Origin: Eledone cirrhosa
Taxonomy: Eukaryota > Mollusca > Cephalopoda > Octopoda > Eledonidae
Reading direction: 5' to 3'
DNA length: 64,000 nt
Assembly: GCA_964016885.1 (NCBI GenBank)
Contig: OZ024742.1
Location: 361,488,421-361,552,420 of the forward strand
Part shown: positions 51,568 through 59,199 of the stretch, one piece after another
Layout of the letters: every line of letters begins with the position of its first letter
Numbering within the stretch: the first letter of the stretch is position 1
Made by a program: the position numbers and the translations under genes
Notes under the pieces: generated by a model
Databases searched by the model: none
Told to the model about the DNA's origin: nothing
Seen by the model: the letters and a program-made list of their open reading frames with translations, nothing else

Positions 51568-51795
51568 CCAGTATTAGTGTTGGGCTTGCAATTGAAAGGT
51601 TGTGAGTTCAATTCTCGGACCGGGTGATGTGTTGTTTCCTTGAACAAGACAATTTATTTCACGTTGCTCCAGTTTACTCAGCTGTAGAAATGAGATGATA
51701 GGACTGGGGTCCCTATCATTAAATTACCCAATACACCTGCAACAAGATATACCTTGGAGGAAGCCAGCTAAACCTGTATAGGTGTCAGCTGTCAC
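51568..51795 (+). mobile_element. tRNA-derived SINE without the 48-bp module
   Basis: The head contains GGTTGTGAGTTCAATTCTCG, then GATGTGTTGTTTCCTTGAAC, GCTCCAGTTTACTCAGCTGT and GATGATAGGACTGGGGTCCC. It then departs to a different body (AATTACCCAATACACCTGCA onward) and ends in a (CA)n tract. The 5' half is the same as at 49,385 but the module and the GTTAGGAAGGG box are absent. Confidence 0.75.
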
Positions 51796-51856
51796 TCACA
51801 CACACACACACACACCCACACAAACACACCCACACACCCACACACGCACACACACA
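51791..51856. repeat. (CA)n-rich microsatellite
   Basis: Interrupted CA repeats with CCCA and CGCA variants at the 3' end of a SINE. Confidence 0.9.
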
Positions 51857-51859
51857 ATC

Positions 51860-53050
51860 TAACAGATGTTTTTGAACAAGAGCAAAATAGTCTCATATTC
51901 ATTCTCACTACATCATACGATCTGTTTTAAAAGAAACCACTTACAAGCTGCAACAATAAATGCCTTAGGAAGTATTTGAAACTCAATTTGTGAATAAAAA
52001 CGTTAAAAGGAAGGGCAAGACAAGGGATCTAGGGTAACAGAAGAATGGGAGGGCAAATGGGAGTGATATCTCTAGGCCTAGGGCATGGCGGTGTTGGGTT
52101 TGCATTCCACGGACAAAACTGCAAAAGCATTCTTGTAGACAATAGCCAGTGACATGTTCAGTAGCAGCCACCCCACCTCATAGGGCTGCTGACGCTTCGA
52201 TATTGTGTGGGAGCTCAGTAGTCTAGGTCCAAATATGACTAAGGTCTTAATGGCAGCCAGTACGAAGAGGAAGCAGCTGGAAAATCCCCAGTATTTGATA
52301 GTCTTATTGATTACATGTTTAATGTTTGTTGTTGAGTCCTACTCAACTCTCATTGAGTAGATGTAAAACCACCAAATAGATTTCATGCTTTACTATCCCA
52401 TCTTTATTGGAGTTGTTAGAACTATATTTTCTAATCTATCATGCTCTTATATGTTTTGATGTGACTCCATTCTTAAGGTCCTCTACTTTAGCAACATATA
52501 CTTTAAATGTAGAAAATAACACTAACTACATCACATGATAAAATAAAGACTTTAGTTTATGGTAAATCTTCACAATGCTCTCACCATTAGCAAAGATACT
52601 ATAAACATTTGAATAAACAAACCTATTTTTAGTTATTTTTCTCTAAATTATTACAAGATGTTAATAGTTAATTGAAATGTGATGTTATTTCTAATAGATC
52701 AAATTATTTTTTGTATTAAATATTTGTAGAATCTGTTGATGTTGAAATAAATCAATAATCTTTTGATACGGGAGCATCACTGAAGACTTCATTTTCCAAT
52801 AAGCCTAGAATAGATGAACCATCTGTGAGATATATCCACTGGAAATGTTGAAAATTGTTAACTAAACAAAACCATTCATAATAACTTTAGGCTAACTCAG
52901 TGCATAGTAGGGAGTTGTTCCAACTGTATGGTTTACACTGACACACTACCTGATGGCTGATTTCATATGCATGTGTATTTTTTTCCCTTCATTTTTCTCC
53001 CCCGTTCCTTATTATCACACTTTACTTTCTATTTAACTTCTATTTCTAAC
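51860..53050. other. Unique AT-rich sequence, nothing assigned
   Basis: The interval 51,990-52,300 is less AT-rich than the rest and carries a 62-residue minus-strand open frame, but I recognise no domain. The remainder shows no repeat or coding signal. Confidence 0.45.
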
Positions 53051-53194
53051 TCTGTCTTATGATGAAGGATTGGTGTCCAAAACGTTAAGACTGTATTTTT
53101 GCTATTTCGAGTGTTGAAGAAATAACATATTTCTTCCATGTACTGTGCCTTTTGTTTAGTTTCTTTTATTATTTCTGTTTACATTTTACATACA

Positions 53195-53195
53195 C

Positions 53196-53272
<77 letters not shown>
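53195..53272. repeat. (TA)n microsatellite
   Basis: About 38 TA units immediately left of the large Penelope-like inverted-repeat insertion. Confidence 0.95.
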
Positions 53273-53274
<2 letters not shown>

Positions 53275-53965
53275 TTGCGAGGTTTTTTATATGAAATCGT
53301 GTGTCGAAACAAATATTGTTATACTTGGGGAGGGTCATATTTGTGTAATATTGCCAGAATTAATAACAGAACACACTCACTGTTTGGTTGGTTTTCGCTT
53401 CTCGCTTCTGTGTCTTTTATATCGGTAATCTAACTTACTCGGTCCTCAATGTTGCCATTGACTGACCGACGGTCAAAAATAATACAGATACAATATAGAC
53501 ACAAACACATATATAGTTTATCATAAATCTTACGTTGCACATCGGCAACATCGTCAGTGGTGTTATATCTTCCTCCTGTTGTATTGTATGTCTACACCAT
53601 TTTTATTCAGTCTGTCTATATATTTATTGGCTTGTTTGTTTATTTTATTTTGTCTTCTTTGCGCATGCGTTTGCATGTGTTTATAGTGTTTTGTTGACTA
53701 GTGTGTGTTTATGTGCTTGTTGTTATTGTGCTTGTGTATGTATTTATTTATTTTATTTTATTTTATTTTATTTACTTATTTATACTTCTCTTAGGTCAGT
53801 GTTGTTTGTTTGGGTGTTATTGTTATTCCATTCATTCTTTCTGTTTAGCCTTGGTCTTCTAATTCTATTTCACTGGCCTCTCTGATTTGCCTATCTGCTG
53901 GGTCATTTCTATGTTTAGATATTATTCTAATTTCTATGTTGTCTATGTTACCATCATGTTGTTGT

Positions 53966-54768
53966 CTAGCATGTTTGTATAGTACTGACCCTTTTAGTTC
54001 CCCCCCAGTGTTGGTCTATCCTTTCACCTATCTCACCTATGTATGTTGTTGTCATGTTTCTGCAAGTACCCTCTGTACATCTTATGCTATAGACTACGTT
54101 TCTAGTTTTACAGTTTATCCGGGGGTTCACCTTACATATGATACATTTCCTATTGGTACAGTGGGTTTTCTTAAAAGGGTAGGTTTTGCTGATCAGGGAT
54201 TTTATGGTGGTTCCTGGCTTTTCTACCACCTTTATTTTTAAGTGGGTCTTTCTCAGGGCCTTTCTACACTGGTTAGCTAATTTTCCTCCAGGGGTCGCGT
54301 CCACAAACATGACACTCTGGTATCTCTGGTTGTCGTACCATGAGGTGGCTTTCCCTATCTTATATCTAGCCCTATCTAAGCTATTCCATGATTTGCTCCT
54401 GTATAATGGGCAAATTCCTTTCATGTCCAGTTCTATGAGGGTCTTATACTTTTCCATGGCTCCTTCGTATACTCTGACTCTGTCTCTTTGGTTGTAGCCA
54501 GAGAACTGCATGAGGTTGATGAAGTGTTGGATGTGTTTTTCCATTTCTGTTGGGTCGCACATGCGGGACACATTCTTCATCACTCGTACCAAATCTGCGA
54601 TCAGAATATTAAACTTAGCACTACTGGACATCGCTGAGTTTTTGAGTATCAGGTATTTGGAGGCCATGGGTTTAGCATAGTGTGAGTGGAGAATTTGGGC
54701 TCTCTCGTCTATAGTGTTAATCCAGAGTTCTGTGTCTAATACAGGTAGTCTATTGTTAGGGTGTTTGG
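53966..54768 (-). pseudogene. Penelope-like ORF, C-terminal half with damaged GIY-YIG domain
   Basis: The minus-strand frame starts inside the element (SKHPNNRLPVLDTELW) and runs through a region I take as the segment between reverse transcriptase and endonuclease. It continues to a Cys-rich linker HCTNRKCIICK and the GIY-YIG part (VVYSIRC...TYIGE). Compared with the right arm it has lost four codons after TYIGE and 10 bases further on, so the frame ends early at 53,966. The N-terminal reverse transcriptase is absent. Family assignment rests on the GIY-YIG signature with the preceding Cys motif; no subfamily is claimed. Confidence 0.75.
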
Positions 54769-55249
54769 AATAAAGGTGGTAGAAAAGCCAGGAAACACCA
54801 TAAAATCCCTGATCAGCAAAACCTACCCTTTTAAGAAAACCCACTGTACCAATAGGAAATGTATCATATGTAAGGTGAACACCCGGATAAACTGTAAAAC
54901 TAGAAACGTAGTCTATAGCATAAGATGTACAGAGGGTACTTGCAGAAACATGACAACAACATACATAGGTGAGACAGCTCGTAGCATAGGTGAAAGGATA
55001 GACCAACACTGGAGGGAACTAAAAGGACGAAAAAACGGGTCAGTACTATACGAACATGCTAGACAACAACATGACGGTAACATAGACAACATAGAAATTA
55101 GAATAATATCTAAACATAGAAATGACCCAGCAGATAGGCAAATCAGAGAGGCCAGTGAAATAGAAATTAGAAGACCAAGGCTAAACAGAAAGAATGAATG
55201 GAATAACAACAACACCCAAACAAACAACACTGACCTAAGAGAAGTATAA
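54769..55249 (+). pseudogene. GIY-YIG endonuclease domain of Penelope-like element, uninterrupted fragment
   Basis: The frame is open to the stop at 55,249 and encodes about 160 residues. In order: a Cys-rich motif (HCTNRKCIICK, C-x4-C-x2-C), INCKTRNVVYSIRC with the first signature half, TYIGETARSIGERIDQH with YIG and the conserved Arg, and a basic Asn-rich C-terminus ending TDLREV. In autonomous relatives this domain nicks DNA to prime reverse transcription. The reading frame lacks everything upstream. The ATG at 54,761 lies in the spacer of the inverted repeat, so it is not a natural start. The domain looks intact but orphaned. Confidence 0.8.
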
Positions 55250-55716
55250 ATAAGTAAATAAAATAAAATAAATAAATAAATAAATAAATACATACACAAG
55301 CACAATAACAACAAGCACATAAACACACAGTAGTCAACAAAACACTATACACACACGCAAACGCATGCGCAAAGAAGACAAAATAAAATAAACAAACAAG
55401 CAAATAAATAAATATATAGACAGACTGAATAAAAATGGCGTAGACATACAATACAACAGGAGGAAGATATAACACCACTGACGATGTTGCAGATGTGCAA
55501 CGAAAGATTTATGATAAAATATATATATGTGTTTGTGTCTATATTGTATCTGTATTATTTTTGACCGTCGGTCAGTCAATGGCAACATTGAGGACCGAGT
55601 AAGTTAGATTACCGATATAAAAGACACAGAAGCGAGAAGCGAAAACCAACCAGACAGTGAGTGTGTTCTGTTATTAATTCTGGCAATATTACACAAATAT
55701 GACCCTCCCCAGGTAT

Positions 55717-55720
<4 letters not shown>
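55250..55720 (+). mobile_element. Penelope-like 3' untranslated region, right arm
   Basis: Begins with (AATA)n-like runs, contains ACGCAAACGCATGCGCAAAG, a hammerhead-like core near 55,477-55,510, CGATATAAAAGACACAG (TATA-box-like) at 55,613-55,629 and GACCCTCCCCAGGTATAACA at the end. The reverse complement is present in the left arm (53,320-53,790) and in the compact copy (47,935-48,460). Three-fold conservation argues that it is a functional part of the element family. Confidence 0.7.
55477..55510 (+). ncRNA. Hammerhead-like core remnant
   Basis: CTGACGA matches the CUGANGA half of a hammerhead ribozyme core. It is followed by GTTGC, a 6-nt loop and GCAAC (a perfect 5-bp stem), then GAAAG matching the GAAA half. 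Hammerhead motifs are known in Penelope-like elements. Against it: one extra nucleotide sits before the stem, and I find no convincing stem I/III pairing or cleavage site. The left arm has GTAA for GAAA. Confidence 0.3.
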
Positions 55721-55764
<44 letters not shown>

Positions 55765-55771
55765 ATATATG
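55721..55771. repeat. (TA)n microsatellite
   Basis: About 22 TA units on the right flank of the Penelope-like insertion. Confidence 0.95.
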
Positions 55772-55809
55772 TAGGAGATGAGTTTTACTGTAGAACAATA
55801 AAGCAATAT

Positions 55810-55811
<2 letters not shown>

Positions 55812-55844
<33 letters not shown>
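55812..55844 (-). repeat. (ATG)n tail repeat
   Basis: About 11 ATC units on the plus strand, the trinucleotide tail of the LINE fragment. Confidence 0.95.
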
Positions 55845-56036
55845 TTTACGTCCGCTTTTCCCTTCTTGCAAGGGTGGGACGGGTCTTATTCAGCACAGCA
55901 TCTCTCCACTCGTCACGGTCCCTCGTCATCTCCACCGTGAGCTTCAATGATCTGATGTCTGTTCTCACCACCTCCGCCCATGTTTTTCGTGGTCTACCTC
56001 TACCACATCTTCCTTCAACTGGCATTTCCTGGCACA
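55812..56036 (-). pseudogene. LINE 3' end: C-terminus of reverse-transcriptase ORF plus tail
   Basis: On the minus strand the frame reads MPVEGRCGRGRPRKTWAEV, continues through DIRSLKLTVEMTRDRDEWRD and ends RPTLARREKRT followed by a stop at 55,846. The GRPRK.W...D and DRDEWR motifs are typical of the C-terminal end of LINE reverse-transcriptase ORFs. The stop lies only about 5 bp before an ATG/GAT repeat tail, so the 3' untranslated region is almost absent, as in RTE-type LINEs. The copy is truncated at the 5' side. Its last codons and tail are the same sequence as the tail of several SINEs in the window. Confidence 0.75.
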
Positions 56037-56059
56037 TGTATATATATATAATAAAAGGC

Positions 56060-56262
56060 TGATTTGTTATGTCTTCTGTATCGATCTGGCCCAACTCTGG
56101 AATCAAAAGCTAGTCGGACCTCTGCCTGTCATTACCACAACAGGGGTCTGATGAGCTTTTAATTCCAGAGTCGGGCCAGATCGATACAGATTGAACCTTC
56201 AGCTGATCAATAGCGAAATGCACCTCACTACTCAAGAAACATAATGAAGACATAACAAATCA
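56060..56262. repeat. Foldback element with nested palindrome, MITE-like
   Basis: Outer inverted repeats of 17 bp: TGATTTGTTATGTCTTC at 56,060-56,076 and its exact complement at 56,246-56,262. Inside, 56,078-56,111 and 56,154-56,187 are 34-bp near-perfect inverted repeats (TATCGATCTGGCCC core). The middle 56,112-56,153 is itself nearly palindromic. The right side has an extra 58-bp segment (56,188-56,245) between inner and outer arms, absent on the left. I see no clear target duplication. Confidence 0.75.
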
Positions 56263-56439
56263 TTCTTTTATTGTTATATTTACACTCTGCTTAGTTCTAC
56301 ACTAGGTTACAGATGGGAAACTACACATCGAGTGCTCACCTGGGTGAACCTACAGTAACTGCATATTGCACTCCCTATTTATATATATTTATATATACAT
56401 ATGTATGTGTGTGTGTGCGTAAATATATACATATATCTG

Positions 56440-56546
56440 TATTTGAAGATTACAACAACAAGGAAAAAGTGCTCAAAACCAAAGAAGGGAATTGGTGTTA
56501 CAACAAAAAGCAAAATTTTCAAGGTGGTCAAAAACAAAGTTAAAGT
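56440..56546 (+). repeat. Possible diverged two-module remnant
   Basis: GGTGTTACAACAAAAAGCA at 56,494-56,512 is a 19-bp exact match to satellite monomers, and TACAACAACAAGG begins exactly 48 bp earlier (56,451 versus 56,499). The second unit also carries AAGGTGGTC downstream. The rest is strongly diverged. The exact 48-bp spacing suggests an old dimer of the SINE module, though part of the match is low-complexity. Confidence 0.4.
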
Positions 56547-56549
56547 GAA

Positions 56550-57360
56550 TACCTACTATGAACGGAAAGAAACACAATATTAGAACTGAAAGGAAAGATA
56601 TTCCTTAGCAGGGTTTTACAAAATTATATTTAGTACATGTATAAAGCAGAAACGAAGGCTTAGAGGATTCAATGCCTGCAGCTATTTTATTTTAATGATA
56701 TATTTTTAACTAAGATAAACCTATGGCAATTTCATTTGATATGTTATTGCAAAGGTATCTCTCACCAACAACAGTGAGCAGCTTCATTATTAAATGGCCT
56801 CAAGACATGTGAAGAAGATGCTTTATGTAAATGTATATGTTTGAATATAAAATATATTTTGTTTTTCTGATAAACAGATATTCATATGTAATAATTGGTT
56901 CACAATATAAGTAGACCCAGCTAAAAGCATTTATCATAAAACACACTTGAGTCATTTTTTCACAAATTAAAAATTACGGCTGAATTATTTGTATTTTCTT
57001 ATACATTTTTCAATCTAAAAACATGTTCCTATATGTGAGATTTTGAACATTAAAGCTGCATCAGAATCCGATACCCCTATTAACACCTCTTATATCAAAA
57101 TATGAGTTAAGATTTTTTTTCCTTGATATTTTTCATAGAACTTAATCAGAACTGTAGGAAATATCATTATAAAAACCTTTTTTTTAAAATTATTTACATC
57201 CATTAGGCATGCTTTGATATTCTTATCAGGGATTGACAAAATCATTATAACAATGTAAAAATTGTTTGTGATATTTAGTGGCTCTTTGAGTTCTGATTTC
57301 AAATTACCCCAAAGTCTAATTTGTCTTTTTATTAATAACTTATTTATTAAGGTTATTTTG
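56550..57360. other. AT-rich unique sequence, nothing assigned
   Basis: No repeat or coding signal that I can support. Confidence 0.5.
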
Positions 57361-57830
57361 AGCTATCTATATAATACTAAAGGTCTGTGATTGCTTGCTT
57401 GCTTGTCTGTAATGTAATACAGCTAAAAGGGTGCATAAAGGGTAAATAGTTTGAAAGGAAGTTGGCCTGAAATGGGAATACAAATGGAATGAAACAAGTT
57501 TTGTGTAAATCCGAGCTGGGGTTCCCGAGATATGGGGTTTTTCTAGGTACCGTCATAAATAGAGAGAGAGAAAGCGATAGTGGTTTTGAGAGAGTAGATT
57601 GAAAGAGGGACAGAGAAAAAGAGAGAGAAGAAGACAGAGAAGGAGAATGGAAGGGAGAGAGAGAGAGCTGGTGGTGTTGGGTGTGTGTATATATATATGC
57701 GAGTGTGTATATATATGTGTCTGTGTCTAAGACCAGTTAATAGATCACAGATGCCCAAATATATTTATATATATACATACACTCACATATATATATATAC
57801 ATATGTGTATACAAACACACACATCTATAT

Positions 57831-58260
57831 ATCATCATCATTTCATCATTTTATGTCCACTTTTCCCTGCTTGCGGGAACTGATTCTGGCTTAATTTCTA
57901 CAGCTGGATGCCCTTCCTAACACCAACCTCATTTACAGTAAGTGCTGTGGTTTTTTTTCCGTGGCGCCCACACGTCCACTTTTCAGTGTGGGCTGGGTGC
58001 TTTTTTGCCGTGGCACCTCCACGTCTACTTAACAGTGAGTGGTGGGTGCTTTTTTGCCATGGCACTTCCACAGCCACTTTGCAGTGGAATGATAGGGACT
58101 GGGGTCCCTATCATTCCACTGCATCTCATTTCTACAGCTGAGTAAACTGGAGCAATGTGAAATAATGTGTCTTGCTCAAGGAAACAACACATCACCCGGT
58201 CTGAGAATTTAACTCACAACCTTTCGATTGCAAATCCACTGCTCTAACCACTAAGCCATG

Positions 58261-58262
<2 letters not shown>
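57831..58262 (-). mobile_element. Complete cephalopod SINE with three tandem modules, minus strand
   Basis: On the minus strand the head has CATGGCTTAGTGGTTAGAGC and TGTGAGTTAAATTCTC, then CTTGAGCAAGACACATTATT, GCTCCAGTTTACTCAGCTGT and AATGATAGGGAC. Three tandem modules follow (58,082-58,034, 58,033-57,985, 57,984-57,937; 49, 49 and 48 bp), then GAGGTTGGTGTTAGGAAGGG and a tail with GCAAGCAGGGAAAAGTGGAC and ATG repeats. It is the same SINE type as 49,385-49,700 but with the module triplicated, the intermediate state between one module and a satellite. Confidence 0.9.
57937..58082 (-). repeat. Triplicated SINE module (3 x 48-49 bp)
   Basis: Each unit carries an AAGTGG or AAGTAG start, GTGCCA(C/T)GGCAAAAAAGC (GCGCCACGGAAAAAAAACC in the third) and a final CACT or TACT; units differ from one another by about 10-20%. 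The period and internal order equal those of the satellite. Units are GC-richer than satellite monomers (GTGCCACGGC against GTGTTACAAC). Confidence 0.88.

Positions 58263-58290
<28 letters not shown>
58263..58290. repeat. (CA)n/(TA)n microsatellite
   Basis: Short ACACAC followed by about 11 TA units between the SINE head and the following repeat block. Confidence 0.9.
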
Positions 58291-58292
<2 letters not shown>

Positions 58293-58420
58293 GGGCCTTC
58301 CAGTTTCATTTCACATTATATACATGTCTGAAAATTATTTGAAAATTATTTTTAAGTGAAAATGATTTTTTAAAAATAATTTGAAGTGAATGTGACCTAA
58401 CGAGTGATGGGTGGTGTAGT

Positions 58421-59195
58421 ATATTACTAAAGGTCTGTGATTGTTTGCTTGTCTGTAATGTAATACAGCCAAAAGGGCGCATAATGGGAAAATACTTTGA
58501 AAGAAAGTTGCCCCTGAAATGGGAATACAAATGGGATAAAATATGTTTTTTGTAAATCGAAGCACAGGTTCCCAAGATATTGGTTTTCTGGGTACCTTCA
58601 TAAATAGAGAGAGAGAAATATTGAGAGAAAGAGATAGTGGTTGTGAGAGAGTAGATTGAAAGAGAGACATAGAGAGAGGGAGAGGAGACAGAGGAGGAGA
58701 ATGGGAGAGAGAGAAATAATGGTGATGATGATGATGATGGTGATGTTGGTGATGGTGATGTTGGTGATGGTGTTGGTGATGGTGGTGGTGGTGGTGGTGA
58801 TGGTGGTGGTGGTGATGGTGGTGGTGGTGGTGATGGTGATGGTGGTGGTGATGGTGATGAGTGCGTGCGCGCGCGCGTGCGTGCGTGTGTGTGTGTGTGT
58901 GTCACCAGTGAATATAGATCACAGACACCCACATATCTATAAACACACACACATATATATATATATATATATTCAATTTTACTAAGCCTCCAATTATATA
59001 TAATATATATATACAAACATACACATTTATATATATATACATACACACATGTATATATATGGGCCTTCCAGTTTCATTTCACACTATATACATGTCTGTG
59101 TATATTTTAATTATTTAAAAATTATTTTTAAGCAAACATGATTTTTTTAAAATAGTTGGAAGCGAACGTGACTCAATGGGTCACAGGTGGTCTAG
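58421..59195 (+). repeat. Unclassified repeat, tandem copy 2 (no SINE)
   Basis: Colinear with 57,361-58,420: TACTAAAGGTCTGTGATTG start, CTGTAATGTAATACAGCC, GA-rich tract (58,605-58,715), ATAGATCACAGACACCC, and the closing GGGCCTTCCAGTTTCATTTC block at 59,061-59,195. It differs by a long (GTGATG)n expansion and by lacking the SINE. Confidence 0.7.
58716..58905. repeat. (GTGATG/GTG)n and (GT)n microsatellite
   Basis: About 140 bp of GATG/GTG units followed by GCGTGCGC and (GT)n. It produces long simple-sequence open frames on both strands (Pro/Ser-rich and Met/Val-rich) that are not genes. Confidence 0.95.
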
Positions 59196-59199
59196 TAGA

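Larger units (their letters stand above)
53275..55720. mobile_element. Penelope-like element, inverted-repeat copy
   Basis: Two arms in opposite orientation around a central spacer. The left arm, 53,275-54,234, reads as an element on the minus strand. The spacer, 54,235-54,768, continues the left copy upstream. The right arm, 54,769-55,720, repeats the left arm on the plus strand. The left arm extends about 50 bp further at the 3' end (TTTGTTTCGACACACGATTT) than the right arm. (TA)n tracts flank both sides. Head-to-head partial copies of this kind are known for Penelope-like elements. No reverse-transcriptase catalytic core is present in either copy. Confidence 0.85.
57361..58420 (+). repeat. 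Unclassified repeat, tandem copy 1 (interrupted by a SINE)
   Basis: Begins near TACTAAAGGTCTGTGATTG, contains CTGTAATGTAATACAGC, a GA-rich tract (57,560-57,670) and AATAGATCACAGATGCCC, then TA/CA-rich DNA, and ends with the block GGGCCTTCCAGTTTCATTTC (58,291-58,420). The same order is repeated in 58,421-59,195. A SINE (57,831-58,262) lies inside this copy only. The family is unknown to me. Confidence 0.7.

Noticed and set aside
53966..55009. 347-residue minus-strand frame read as one protein
   Set aside because: The first third is the antisense of the right arm and only the part left of about 54,768 is element protein; the frame crosses the inverted-repeat junction by chance.
58306..59046. 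246-residue minus-strand frame with a Pro/Ser-rich stretch, and its plus-strand Met/Val-rich counterpart
   Set aside because: Both are translations of the (GTGATG)n microsatellite and neighbouring simple repeats.
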